From Tragulus kanchil (Eukaryota > Chordata > Mammalia > Artiodactyla > Tragulidae), in NCBI GenBank assembly GCA_022376925.1, contig JAIOJX010000004.1, forward strand, positions 124,001-188,000: a stretch of DNA of 64,000 nt. Direction: 5' to 3'. The notes under the pieces were generated by a model. The model was not told where the DNA came from, made no database searches, and saw nothing but the letters and a program-made list of their open reading frames with translations. Below are positions 22,828-35,189 of this stretch, one piece after another (within the stretch, counting starts at the first letter, position 1; each line of letters opens with the position of its first letter). The position numbers were made by a program, and so were the translations under genes.

Positions 22828-24187
22828 ATGAAGCGACAGAGAAACACTGCACAAATGAAGGACCAAGCTAGAGAATCACAGCTTCAAATGACAGAGGAGG
22901 AGATACACAAATTATTCGAAATAGAATTCAGAAAAGCTATACTAACGAGGATGCAAAACATCGAAAACAGAATATTAGAGGAAATTCGTGCACTGAGAAG
23001 AGACATGCAAGAAATGAAAAATAAGCAAGTAGAGACCACCAACCCAACTGCTGAACTCAAAAATACTATAGAAGGTCTCAACAGTAGAATATCAGAGACA
23101 AAATAAGGGTAAGAAACTGTGAAATAAGTAACAGAACAAAGCTAAGAAAGAACTGAGGATAGCCTCAACCCTGGAACCTCTGTCCCCCCACTATTCTCTT
23201 CCACCTGCACTAAACAATACAACACAATAATCTTGGATACGTAACCCTATAAAATCCTTCCAAGTCGAATCCATTCCTTCTCATTACACATACACTCTCC
23301 ACCTCCTCACCCCCAACACATGTCTTAGTTAAAAATTGCTTTCAATGACGAAATAGTCCAAGCCAGGATATGTTCCAGATCTATTTTTCCAGGCATTATT
23401 TTAATTAATTCAGAGCTTAGCGGGCAAGTACCATCTTTGATTGCATCATTTGCCAGAAAAATTTCTTATACTTTGTCACTGTAGGAATGGTTAGATGTGG
23501 TTATTGCTGTGTATGTATGTATATCTTATGACTATGTTAGAAAACATCTGCATGCTTTTATGACTGTCACCCATTAGGAACACACCTCTTGCTCCTCAGA
23601 TGCTAGTATCTGAACTAATATCATGGAACACAATAGCAAACCAGACATTGAGCCTACACCCCCTGACCAATCATCAAACCAAGGATCCTCGGAGTGCAAG
23701 CCTTGATTCCAAGACCCCACATTATCAAAGAACATAAAAAACTAGAGATTGTTCACCTGTAAACAAGACCGAACACCACCCAAGACACAAACCATTGAAC
23801 CCTTCTAGAAGGACAGAAAACCAAAGGAAGGGAGAAGTCAACCAAGAAGCCTGGTGGGGAAAAGAACTCCATACACACAGACACCCACAAAGAAACAAAA
23901 ACTAACCTAATAATGAAGCGACAGAGAAACACTGCACAAATGAAGGACCAAGCTAGAGAATCACAGCTTCAAATGACAGAGGAGGAGATACACAAATTAT
24001 TCGAAATAGAATTCAGAAAAGCTATACTAACGAGGATGCAAAACATCGAAAACAGAATATTAGAGGAAATTCGTGCACTGAGAAGAGACATGCAAGAAAT
24101 GAAAAATAAGCAAGTAGAGACCACCAACCCAACTGCTGAACTCAAAAATACTATAGAAGGTCTCAACAGTAGAATATCAGAGACAGA
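22104..24187. repeat. Tandem duplication 8 (shift 1,085 bp) with scrambled A end
   Basis: A is 22,104-23,102 and B is 23,189-24,187. The 86 bases 23,103-23,188 are a shortened, broken version of the next ORF1 sequence (24,188-24,300). They share islands such as GAACAAAGCTAA and ACTGAGGATAGCCTCA, separated by deletions. It looks like a low-accuracy read end. Confidence 0.95.
22828..23106 (+). pseudogene. Partial L1 ORF1 (N-terminal third), duplication 8 A copy
   Basis: Starts MKRQRNTAQMKDQ like the full ORF1 at 23,913 and is identical until it runs into the scrambled joint, where a stop follows ISETK. It is a duplicate of the ORF1 start, not a separate gene. Confidence 0.85.
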
Positions 24188-24749
24188 AGAACGGATAAGC
24201 GAGCTGGAAGAAAGACTGGTAGAAATAACTGGTGATGAACAGAACAAAGCTAAAAGAATTAATAGAACTGAGGATAGCCTCAGAGACCTCTGGAACAATA
24301 TCAAACGCACCAACATTAGAATTATAGGTGTTCCAGAGGAAGAAGAGGGGAAGAAAGGCTATGAAAAAATTCTTGAAGAGGTTATAGTTGAAAACTTCCC
24401 CGGCATGGGAAAGGAGAGAGTCAACCAAGTCCAGGAAGCACAAAGAGTTCCATACAGGAGAAACCCCAGAAGAAACACACCAAGGCACATACTAATCAAA
24501 CTAACACAGACTAAATATAAAGACAGATTACTAAAAGCAGCTAGGAGCAAACAAAAAATAACATATAAAGGAAACCCCATACGTCTAACTGCGGATCTCT
24601 CAACTGAAAACCTGCAGGCCAGAAGAGAATGGCAGGACATATTTAAACAGCTAAAAGAGAGTAACCTCCAACCAAGAATTTTCTACCCAGCAAGAATCTC
24701 ATTCAGAATCGATGGAGAAGTCAAGAACTTCACAGACAGACAAAACTAA
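23913..24749 (+). pseudogene. L1 ORF1 (RNA-binding protein), frameshifted near its end
   Basis: 278 codons from MKRQRNTAQ. Residues about 20-110 form a heptad-rich coiled coil (trimerisation in known ORF1p). Then comes the RRM with the NIRIIGVPEEEE motif at about residue 133, and a C-terminal domain with RHILIKLTQTKYKDRLLKAA. The frame ends at TDRQN because one A is missing from the A run at about 24,742. The minus element continues for 18 more residues (KLKEFCTTKPALQVLKGLI). The start was chosen because MKRQRN is the usual artiodactyl L1 start and A is at -3. The lost A lies next to the start of duplication 9 and may be a sequence error. Confidence 0.85.
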
Positions 24750-26958
24750 AAGAATTCTGTACCACAAAACCAGCCCTACAAGTGCTAAAGGGCCTGATAT
24801 AGCCAATAAATACAAGAGTAGAAGAAGTCCTACAAATCAAACTCCAAACTTCTAAGAAGATGAAAATAGGAAAATTCGTATCAATAATTACTTTGAATGT
24901 AAATGTGCTAAATGCTCCAACCAAACGACACAGGCTGGCTGAATGGATCCAGAAACAAGACCCATATATATGCTGTTTACAAGAGACCCACTTCAGACCT
25001 AGAGACGCTCGTAGACTGAAAGTGAGAGGCTGGAAAAAGATATTCCATGCAAATGGAAATCAAAGGAAAGCTGGGCTATCATTCCTCAAATCAGACAAAA
25101 TAGATTTTAAAGTAAAGAGGATTCTAAGAGACAAAGCAGGTCACTACATCATGATTAAGGGATCCATCCAAGAGGAAGACATAACAGTCATGAATGTCTA
25201 TGCACCCAACATAGGGGCACCTCAATACATAAGACAGATGCTTTCAGACATAAAAGAAGAAATCAATAATAACACAGTAATAGTAGGAGACTTTAACACT
25301 CCTCTCACACCAATGGATAGATCATCCAAACAGAAAATTCATAAAGAAACACAAGCCTTAAATGCCACACTAGAAAAGATGGACCTCGTCAATATCTTTA
25401 GGGTGCTCGATCCAAAAGCAGAAGAATACACTTTCTTCTCAAGTGCTCACAGAACATTCTGCAGGATAGACCACATCTTGGGCCACAAATCTAACCTCAG
25501 TCATTTCAAGAAAACTGAAATTCTATCAACCATCTTCTCAGAGCACAATGCAATGAGACTAGAGATGAAATACAGGAAAAAAAAAAAAAAAACCGCTAAA
25601 AATACAAACACATGGCGATTAAACAACACATACCAAAAAAGCCAACTGATCACTGAGGAAATCAAAGGAGACATTAAAAAATTCCTAAAAGAAAATGACA
25701 ATGAACATACGACTGTGCAAAACCTATGGGATACCGCAAAAGCAGTTCAAAGATAGAAATTTATAGCAATACAATCCCACCTCAAGAAGCTAGGAAAATA
25801 TGAAGCAGCTGACTTAACCCTCCGCTTAAAGCAATTGTAAAAAGGAGAACAAAACTAAAAGAATTCTGTACCACAAAACCAGCCCTACAAGTGCTAAAGG
25901 GCCTGATATAGCCAATAAATACAAGAGTAGAAGAAGTCCTACAAATCAAACTCCAAACTTCTAAGAAGATGAAAATAGGAAAATTCGTATCAATAATTAC
26001 TTTGAATGTAAATGTGCTAAATGCTCCAACCAAACGACACAGGCTGGCTGAATGGATCCAGAAACAAGACCCATATATATGCTGTTTACAAGAGACCCAC
26101 TTCAGACCTAGAGACGCTCGTAGACTGAAAGTGAGAGGCTGGAAAAAGATATTCCATGCAAATGGAAATCAAAGGAAAGCTGGGCTATCATTCCTCAAAT
26201 CAGACAAAATAGATTTTAAAGTAAAGAGGATTCTAAGAGACAAAGCAGGTCACTACATCATGATTAAGGGATCCATCCAAGAGGAAGACATAACAGTCAT
26301 GAATGTCTATGCACCCAACATAGGGGCACCTCAATACATAAGACAGATGCTTTCAGACATAAAAGAAGAAATCAATAATAACACAGTAATAGTAGGAGAC
26401 TTTAACACTCCTCTCACACCAATGGATAGATCATCCAAACAGAAAATTCATAAAGAAACACAAGCCTTAAATGCCACACTAGAAAAGATGGACCTCGTCA
26501 ATATCTTTAGGGTGCTCGATCCAAAAGCAGAAGAATACACTTTCTTCTCAAGTGCTCACAGAACATTCTGCAGGATAGACCACATCTTGGGCCACAAATC
26601 TAACCTCAGTCATTTCAAGAAAACTGAAATTCTATCAACCATCTTCTCAGAGCACAATGCAATGAGACTAGAGATGAAATACAGGAAAAAAAAAAAAAAA
26701 AACCGCTAAAAATACAAACACATGGCGATTAAACAACACATACCAAAAAAGCCAACTGATCACTGAGGAAATCAAAGGAGACATTAAAAAATTCCTAAAA
26801 GAAAATGACAATGAACATACGACTGTGCAAAACCTATGGGATACCGCAAAAGCAGTTCAAAGATAGAAATTTATAGCAATACAATCCCACCTCAAGAAGC
26901 TAGGAAAATATGAAGCAGCTGACTTAACCCTCCGCTTAAAGCAATTGTAAAAAGGAGA
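24740..26958. repeat. Tandem duplication 9 (shift 1,109 bp)
   Basis: A is 24,740-25,848 and B is 25,849-26,958. It contains the end of ORF1 and the whole ORF2 endonuclease domain. The A run near 25,580 differs by one base from that near 26,690, which flips the reading frame between copies. Confidence 0.95.
24860..26890 (+). pseudogene. L1 ORF2 endonuclease domain, present twice
   Basis: An APE-type endonuclease that nicks target DNA in L1 mobilisation. Copies start at 24,860 and 25,969 with MKIGKFVSIITLNVNVLN. Visible active-site motifs: Asn in LNVN (residue 13), Glu42 in CLQETH, the NVYAPN loop, Asp and Asn in VGDFNTPL, and Asp in RIDHILG. The final SDH of known L1 enzymes reads SEH here (before NAMRLEMK). 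The first copy stays open to 25,756. The second shifts frame in the A run at about 26,690. The doubling alone would prevent a normal ORF2 protein. Confidence 0.85.
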
Positions 26959-27017
26959 ACAAAATCATCCCAAAGCCAGCAGAAGATGAGAAATTATAAA
27001 GACCAGAGCACAAATAA

Positions 27018-30000
27018 ATGAGAAAGAACATGAAAGAAACTCCAGTACGGGTAAATAAAACAAAAAGCTGGTTCTTTGAAAAGGTAAACAAAATTGACAA
27101 GCCTCTGGCCAGACTCATCAAGACAAAGAGAGAGAAGAACCAGATCAACAAAATCAAAAATGAAAAAGGAGAGATTACAACAGAGAATGCAGAAATCCAA
27201 AGGATTCTAAGGGACTATTATGAGCAAGTCTATGGCAGCAAACTGGACAACCTGGAAGAAATGGACAGTTTCATGGGCAAGATTAATCTCCCAAGACTGA
27301 GTCACAAAGAAACAGAAACTTTGAACAACCCAATCACAAGCTCAGAAACTGAATCTGTGATTAAAAATCTACCCAAACATAAACGCCCAGGGCCAGATGG
27401 CTGCACAGCCGAATTCTACCAAACATTTAAAGAAGAACTAATGCCTGTCCCTCTAAAACTCTTTCAAAAAATTGCACATGAAGAAAAACTTCCAAACACA
27501 TTCTAGGAGGCCACCATCACCCTGATACCCAAACCAGGCAAAGACAACACAAAAAAGGAAAATTATAGGCCAATTTCACTGACGAACTTAGATGCCAAGA
27601 TCCTCAACAAAATCCTAGCAAACAGAATTCAATGACACCTCAAAAAACTCATACATCATGATCATGTCGGGTTCATCCCAGGCATGCAAGGATTCTTCAA
27701 TATCCACAAATCGATCAATGTGATACACCATATCAACAAACTGAGAGACAAAAATCACATGAGCATCTCAATAGGTGCAGAAAAAGCCTTCGACAAAGTA
27801 CAACATCCATTTATGATAAAAACTCCCATTTATGAGAAAATGGGCAGAGAAGGAACCTATCTCAACATAGATGAAAAGCCCACAGTGAACCTTATTCTCA
27901 ACAGTGGAGATCTCAAAGCATTCCTCTAAGATCAGGAACAAGACAGGGTGTCCACTTTCACCACTACTATTCAACATAGCCCTAGAAGTGCTAGCAACGG
28001 CAATAAGAGAAGAGAAAGAAATCAAAGGAATCCAGATTGGAAAGGAAGAAGTCAAGCTCTCTCTTTTTGCAGACGACATGATAGTATACAAAGAAAATCC
28101 CAAAGACATGGTTACAAAGCGCCTAGAGCTAGTCAACGAATTCAGCAAAGTCGCAGGACACATAGTCAACACACAGAAATCACTGGCATTCCTATACACA
28201 AACGATGATAATAATCAGAAAACGAAATCAAAGAGGCAGTCCCCTTCACCATTGCAACGAAAAGAATCAAGTATCTAGGAAGAAACCTACCCAAAGAAAC
28301 AAAAGAATTGTACACAGAAAATTACAAGACCCTCATGAACGAAATTAAAGAAGACTTAAACAGATGGAGAGATATTCCATGTTCCTGGGTCAGAAGAATC
28401 AATATTGTGAAAATGACCATACTACCAAATAGCATCTACAGATTCAATGCAATACCCATTTTACTGCCATTGACATTTTTCATAGAACTAGACCAAAGAA
28501 TCACACACTTCATGTGGAAACACAGAAGACCTCGAATAGCCAAAGCAATTCTGAGAAAGAAAAACGATGCTGGAGGAATCAGCTTCCCTAACTTCAGACT
28601 CTACTACAAAGCAACAGTCACCAAGACAGTATGGTACTGGCGCACAAACAGAACTATTGACCAATGGAACAAGATCGAGAACACAGAGATAAACCCATGC
28701 ACCTATGGGTAACTTATTTTTGACAAAGGAGGAGAAACTATAAAATGGGACAAAGACAGCCTCTTCAACAAGTGGTGCTGGGAAAATTGGACAGCTACAT
28801 GCAAAAAAAGAAGTTGGAACATTTCCTGACACCATACACTAAGGTCAACTCAAAATGGATCCAAGACCTAAATGTAAGACCAGAAATCATCAAACTCTTA
28901 GAGGAGAATATAGGCAAAACCCTCAAGGACATCTATCGAAGCAAAGTCTTCTCTGACCCACCAACTAAAATAGCGGAAAATGGGCAGAGAAGGAACCTAT
29001 CTCAACATAGATGAAAAGCCCACAGTGAACCTTATTCTCAACAGTGGAGATCTCAAAGCATTCCTCTAAGATCAGGAACAAGACAGGGTGTCCACTTTCA
29101 CCACTACTATTCAACATAGCCCTAGAAGTGCTAGCAACAGCAATAAGAGAAGAGAAAAAATCAAAGGAATCCAGATTGGAAAGGAAGAAGTCAAGCTCTC
29201 TCTTTTTGCAGACGACATGATAGTATACAAAGAAAATCCCAAAGACATGGTTACAAAGCGCCTAGAGCTAGTCAACGAATTCAGCAAAGTCGCAGGACAC
29301 ATAGTCAACACACAGAAATCACTGGCATTCCTATACACAAACGATGATAATAATCAGAAAACGAAATCAAAGAGGCAGTCCCCTTCACCATTGCAACGAA
29401 AAGAATCAAGTATCTAGGAAGAAACCTACCCAAAGAAACAAAAGAATTGTACACAGAAAATTACAAGACCCTCATGAACGAAATTAAAGAAGACTTAAAC
29501 AGATGGAGAGATATTCCATGTTCCTGGGTCAGAAGAATCAATATTGTGAAAATGACCATACTACCAAATAGCATCTACAGATTCAATGCAATACCCATTT
29601 TACTGCCATTGACATTTTTCATAGAACTAGACCAAAGAATCACACACTTCATGTGGAAACACAGAAGACCTCGAATAGCCAAAGCAATTCTGAGAAAGAA
29701 AAACGATGCTGGAGGAATCAGCTTCCCTAACTTCAGACTCTACTACAAAGCAACAGTCACCAAGACAGTATGGTACTGGCGCACAAACAGAACTATTGAC
29801 CAATGGAACAAGATCGAGAACACAGAGATAAACCCATGCACCTATGGGTAACTTATTTTTGACAAAGGAGGAGAAACTATAAAATGGGACAAAGACAGCC
29901 TCTTCAACAAGTGGTGCTGGGAAAATTGGACAGCTACATGCAAAAAATGAAGTTGGAACATTTCCTGACACCATACACTAAGGTCAACTCAAAATGGATC

Positions 30001-30118
30001 CAAGACCTAAATGTAAGACCAGAAATCATCAAACTCTTAGAGGAGAATATAGGCAAAACCCTCAAGGACATCTATCGAAGCAAAGTCTTCTCTGACCCAC
30101 CAACTAAAATAGCGGAAA
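27018..30118 (+). pseudogene. L1 ORF2 reverse transcriptase region, dead
   Basis: The linker and RT begin with the frame at 27,018-27,506 and continue in pieces to 30,118. The catalytic FADD box is present ([15 protein letters not shown], near 28,065). The motif A aspartate is replaced: [12 protein letters not shown] at about 27,765-27,800, with Gly codon GGT at 27,774-27,776. In-frame stops lie at 27,504 (after LPNTF), 27,633 (after RIQ) and 28,710 (after CTYG). Duplication 10 repeats 27,837-28,975. The same four changes are in the minus element, so they predate this window's layout. Confidence 0.85.
27837..30118. repeat. Tandem duplication 10 (shift 1,139 bp)
   Basis: A is 27,837-28,975 and B is 28,976-30,118. 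The joint has about 5 bp of microhomology (GAAAA). B lacks one base in the A/G-rich run at about 29,153. Confidence 0.95.
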
Positions 30119-32473
30119 TGAAAAGAAAAATGAACCTGTGGGACCTCATGAAACTTAAAAGCTTTTGTACAGCCAAAGAAATTACAAAAAACCTCAAGAG
30201 ACACCTCACAGAGTGGGAGCAAATCATAGCAAATGAAATAACAGGCAAAGAATTACTCTCCAAAATCTACAAGCAATTCAGACAACTCAACAAAGGGAAA
30301 ACGAACAACCCAATCAAAAAATGGGAAAAAGATCTAAAGAGACGCCTCTCCAAAAAGGACATACAGATGGCCCAAAAGCACATGAAATGATGCTCAGCCT
30401 CGCTGATTATTAGAGAAATGCAAATTAAAACTACAATGTGATATCACCTCACACCCATCAGAATAGCCATCATCAAAATTCTGCAGGCAATAAATGCTGG
30501 AGAGGGTGTGGAGAAAAGAGAACCCTCTTGCATTGCTGGTGGGAATGTCAATTGATACAGCCTCTATGGAAGACAGTATGGAGATTCCTTAAAAAACTAA
30601 AAATAGGAGCACCCTATGACCCAGAAATACCACTCTTAGGCTTATATCCTGATGAAAGCAAAACTGAAAGAAGCACCTGTACCCCAATGTTTATTGCAGC
30701 TCTCTATATAATAGCCAGAACTTGGAAGCAATCTAGATGTTCATGGACGAATGAGTGTATACAGAAGCCCTGGTACATATGTACACTGTAATGCTACTCA
30801 GCTGTTAAAAGAAATGCAGAAGACTCAGTCCTAATGAAGTGGCTGGCCTTAGAACCTATCATAAAAAGTGAAGTAAGTCAAAAAGAGAAAGACAAATACA
30901 GTATAGTAACACACATATATGGAATCTAGTAGGATGGTCTTGATAACACATGCAGGGAACTCCTGGAAAAACAGACAGAGCATAGATATAGGGACACAGT
31001 GGGGAAGAAATAGGGAAGGGAAGGCATGGAGGGAGAAACATGGAAACCTATACTGTCATGTGTGCAAAAGATAGCTATTGTCATTGTGCTAAGGGAATAG
31101 GAGTGCTCACAATGGCATGGGGCGATGGTCCGGAGGGTGGGATGGGGGAATCTGTGGGAGTGGGGACCAGGGATACCCATATGACTGATCTGGGAACATA
31201 CATGTCTGTGAAGAACAAAACTTTTTAAACCTTTAAAATAAAGAATAATAATCAAACTCTTAGAGGAGAATATAGGCAAAACCCTCAAGGACATCTATCG
31301 AAGCAAAGTCTTCTCTGACCCACCAACTAAAATAGCGGAAATGAAAAGAAAAATGAACCTGTGGGACCTCATGAAACTTAAAAGCTTTTGTACAGCCAAA
31401 GAAATTACAAAAAACCTCAAGAGACACCTCACAGAGTGGGAGCAAATCATAGCAAATGAAATAACAGGCAAAGAATTACTCTCCAAAATCTACAAGCAAT
31501 TCAGACAACTCAACAAAGGGAAAACGAACAACCCAATCAAAAAATGGGAAAAAGATCTAAAGAGACGCCTCTCCAAAAAGGACATACAGATGGCCCAAAA
31601 GCACATGAAATGATGCTCAGCCTCGCTGATTATTAGAGAAATGCAAATTAAAACTACAATGTGATATCACCTCACACCCATCAGAATAGCCATCATCAAA
31701 ATTCTGCAGGCAATAAATGCTGGAGAGGGTGTGGAGAAAGGAACCCTCTTGCATTGCTGGTGGGAATGTCAATTGATACAGCCTCTATGGAAGACAGTAT
31801 GGAGATTCCTTAAAAAACTAAAAATAGGAGCACCCTATGACCCAGAAATACCACTCTTAGGCTTATATCCTGATGAAAGCAAAACTGAAAGAAGCACCTG
31901 TACCCCAATGTTTATTGCAGCTCTCTATATAATAGCCAGAACTTGGAAGCAATCTAGATGTTCATGGACGAATGAGTGTATACAGAAGCCCTGGTACATA
32001 TGTACACTGTAATGCTACTCAGCTGTTAAAAGAAATGCAGAAGACTCAGTCCTAATGAAGTGGCTGGCCTTAGAACCTATCATAAAAAGTGAAGTAAGTC
32101 AAAAAGAGAAAGACAAATACAGTATAGTAACACACATATATGGAATCTAGTAGGATGGTCTTGATAACACATGCAGGGAACTCCTGGAAAAACAGACAGA
32201 GCATAGATATAGGGACACAGTGGGGAAGAAATAGGGAAGGGAAGGCATGGAGGGAGAAACATGGAAACCTATACTGTCATGTGTGCAAAAGATAGCTATT
32301 GTCATTGTGCTAAGGGAATAGGAGTGCTCACAATGGCATGGGGCGATGGTCCGGAGGGGTGGGATGGGGGAATCTGTGGGAGTGGGGACCAGGGATACCC
32401 ATATGACTGATCTGGGAACATACATGTCTGTGAAGAACAAAACTTTTTAAACCTTTAAAATAAAGAATAATAA
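30028..32473. repeat. Tandem duplication 11 (shift 1,223 bp, the longest), chained to duplication 10
   Basis: A is 30,028-31,250 and B is 31,251-32,473. The joint falls in an ATA-rich L1 tail. Differences include GAGAAAAGAGAACC at 30,511 versus GAGAAAGGAACC at 31,733, and one G in a G run at about 32,357. Confidence 0.95.
30119..32473 (+). pseudogene. L1 ORF2 C-terminal (Cys-rich) part and 3' UTR, present twice
   Basis: Carries [28 protein letters not shown], the conserved Cys/His-containing C-terminal region of L1 ORF2, at about 30,495-30,590. A truncated version begins at 31,731. ORF2 is stopped at CTL (30,788), where intact L1s continue YTMEYYSAIKKNE. A G-rich 3' UTR follows (about 31,100-31,190) before the AATAAAGAATAATA end. 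Confidence 0.8.
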
Positions 32474-32489
32474 TAATATAATAGATGGG

Positions 32490-32960
32490 GTTCATATATA
32501 TAATTGGATATTATTCAACCATGAAAAGGAATTAAATAGTGCCATTTCCAGAATAGGGATGGACCTAGAGATTGTCATCCAGAGTGAAATAAGTCATAAA
32601 GAGAAAAACAAACAGTACAATATTGCTGTATGTGTAACCTAGAAAAATGGTACAGATGAACTAATCTGCAAAGCAGAAATAGAGTCACACGTGTAGAGAA
32701 CAAACTTATGGTTACCAAGTGGGGAAGGTGCGATGGGAAACATTGAGAAATTGGGATTGACATATATATGCTACTGTGTAGAGTAGGTAACTAGTGAGAA
32801 CCTATAATATAAGAAACTCCAGTCAATACTTTGTGATGGCCGGTATGGTAAAAGAATCTACAAAATGGTGAATATATGTATAACTGATTCACTTTGTTGT
32901 TAAGTAGAAAATAACACATTGCAAATTGACTGTACCCTAAGAAAATTTTTAATTAAAAAA
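32490..32960 (+). mobile_element. Old L1 3' UTR
   Basis: Starts with the ORF2 tail block GGATATTATTCAACCATGAA and ends with CACATTGCAAATTGACTGTA, typical of ruminant L1 3' ends. It is repeated at about 33,581-34,051. Confidence 0.75.
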
Positions 32961-33186
32961 TAAGCTTTATTAAACTGTTGTGTGTGGAGAAAATTTTTCA
33001 TTGATCTCCTTGTCAAATTTCCAAGAAATTTATTTAGAATCTTAAGTTTTCTCATTATATATATTTTAGTCATTATTAATCATTAACTAAAACAGGATTT
33101 ATTTTACATGTTCAATATAGCACAGTTTTCATAATTTGTTAAACATTTTTAAATAATAAAAGTTACAGTAATATTAAAGGGCATCA

Positions 33187-33482
33187 TGGGGCTTCCCTGG
33201 TCGTCCAGTAAGGACACCGCCTTGCAGTGCAAGGGGCACTGGTTCGACCCCTGGCCTGGGAAGATCCCACGTGCCACGGAGCAGCTGGACCCATGTGTCT
33301 AATTACCGAGCTGGAGCTCTGGAGTGCATGTGCCCAGAGCCGGTGCTCTGTGACAACAGAGGCCACTGTGTTGGGAGGCCCTGAGGGGCCGAAGAACAAA
33401 AATAGATGGATGAAAATAGACAAATGAAAAACCAATAGAAGTAGCCCACCAGCCCCCCTCCCAGCCTCCTCCCACAAAAATA
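33187..33482 (+). mobile_element. CHR-2-derived SINE, first of three positions
   Basis: Complete head-to-tail copy with A-box region GGTCGTCCAGTAAGGACACC and B-box GGTTCGACCCC. The tail is a C-rich run ending CCACAAAAATAAAA. Target-site duplication is AAAGGGCATCA / AAAGGCATCA (33,176-33,186 and 33,483-33,492). Copies at 34,278 and 35,421 derive from duplications 12 and 13. Confidence 0.9.
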
Positions 33483-34277
33483 AAAGGCATCAGATTTTCC
33501 TTTTGAATAGAAAGTTGATTACTTTAAAACTGACCCAGAGATCTCTAGATTGAAACTTAAAAAAGTATTTTAAAAATGGGGTTCATATATATAATTGGAT
33601 ATTATTCAACCATGAAAAGGAATTAAATAGTGCCATTTCCAGAATAGGGATGGACCTAGAGATTGTCATCCAGAGTGAAATAAGTCATAAAGAGAAAAAC
33701 AAACAGTACAATATTGCTGTATGTGTAACCTAGAAAAATGGTACAGATGAACTAATCTGCAAAGCAGAAATAGAGTCACACGTGTAGAGAACAAACTTAT
33801 GGTTACCAAGTGGGGAAGGTGCGATGGGAAACATTGAGAAATTGGGATTGACATATATATGCTACTGTGTAGAGTAGGTAACTAGTGAGAACCTATAATA
33901 TAAGAAACTCCAGTCAATACTTTGTGATGGCCGGTATGGTAAAAGAATCTACAAAATGGTGAATATATGTATAACTGATTCACTTTGTTGTTAAGTAGAA
34001 AATAACACATTGCAAATTGACTGTACCCTAAGAAAATTTTTAATTAAAAAATAAGCTTTATTAAACTGTTGTGTGTGGAGAAAATTTTTCATTGATCTCC
34101 TTGTCAAATTTCCAAGAAATTTATTTAGAATCTTAAGTTTTCTCATTATATATATTTTAGTCATTATTAATCATTAACTAAAACAGGATTTATTTTACAT
34201 GTTCAATATAGCACAGTTTTCATAATTTGTTAAACATTTTTAAATAATAAAAGTTACAGTAATATTAAAGGGCATCA

Positions 34278-34583
34278 TGGGGCTTCCCTGGTCGTCCAGT
34301 AAGGACACCGCCTTGCAGTGCAAGGGGCACTGGTTCGACCCCTGGCCTGGGAAGATCCCACGTGCCACGGAGCAGCTGGACCCATGTGTCTAATTACCGA
34401 GCTGGAGCTCTGGAGTGCATGTGCCCAGAGCCGGTGCTCTGTGACAACAGAGGCCACTGTGTTGGGAGGCCCTGAGGGGCCGAAGAACAAAAATAGATGG
34501 ATGAAAATAGACAAATGAAAAACCAATAGAAGTAGCCCACCAGCCCCCCTCCCTCCCAGCCTCCTCCCCACAAAAAATAAAAG
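34278..34583 (+). mobile_element. Same SINE, second position
   Basis: Duplicate of 33,187-33,482 with a slightly longer C/T-rich tail. It keeps the same flanks. Confidence 0.9.
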
Positions 34584-34854
34584 GCATCAGATTTTCCTTT
34601 TGAATAGAAAGTTGATTACTTTAAAAACTGACCCAGAGATCTCTAGATTGAAAGCGTTTGGGTTTTTGTTTGCTTTTATTTTTTAATTTGTTTACCTGTT
34701 TGTGTTTAATTGTTTTGTCACATGAGTAGGTTTTGAAGGTAGCATTAAAAAATAAAAATTATACCCAGCAACACAGTGCATGGATTGATTTCACATTCTT
34801 TGCATAAGACTACACACAGATACACACACACATACACATATATATATGCACAAA

Positions 34855-35075
34855 TGGGAAGCCCAAGTGGCCCAACAGTAAAGAATTCACCTGCAATGCA
34901 GGAGACCTGGGTTTGAAGAGTGGGTTGGGAAATCATCTGTATAAGGAAATGGCAACCCACTCCAGTATTCTTGCCTGAAAAATCCCATGGACAAAGGAAC
35001 CTGGCAGGATCCTTTGGAGTCACATAAGGACCCCATGGCAGTCCATGGGGTTACATAAGAGTCGGATAGGAATGC
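34855..35075 (+). mobile_element. Bov-A/Bov-tA SINE (diverged)
   Basis: Head GGGAAGCCCAAGTGGCCCAA, then CACCTGCAATGCAGGAGACC and GGCAACCCACTCCAGTATTC, and tail AAGAGTCGGATAGG. This is the standard ruminant order with many substitutions. It is repeated at 35,999-36,219. Confidence 0.85.
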
Positions 35076-35189
35076 TGCCTAAATAAAAACATATACATAC
35101 ACACAGACATTACACACAGACTATGTGTGTGTGTACATAGATATAGTGCTAAATTCCTCATGAATCTCTCCTTGAAACTTTGAAGTTAC

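Larger units (their letters stand above)
20850..32473 (+). mobile_element. Full-length young-type L1 (about 7.1 kb after collapsing four duplications)
   Basis: Contains a GC-rich 5' UTR, ORF1, ORF2 with endonuclease and reverse transcriptase, and a 3' UTR ending CTTTAAAATAAAGAATAATA. The apparent 11.6 kb contains duplications of 1,085, 1,109, 1,139 and 1,223 bp. The subfamily is the same as the minus element at 41,351-52,822. No convincing target-site duplication could be found. ORF2 is disabled by stops and a missing RT aspartate, so it is not autonomous as written. Confidence 0.9.
32485..34653. repeat. Tandem duplication 12 (shift 1,091 bp)
   Basis: A is 32,485-33,555 and B is 33,576-34,653, with a 20-bp A-rich linker at 33,556-33,575. 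It includes an old L1 3' UTR and a young SINE. B has one extra CCCT-type unit in the SINE tail. Confidence 0.95.

Noticed and set aside
20850..32490. AGATGGGG at both ends of the plus L1 as target-site duplication
   Set aside because: The left occurrence is part of the L1 5' end itself, as the minus element shows (AGATGGTGGAGG).
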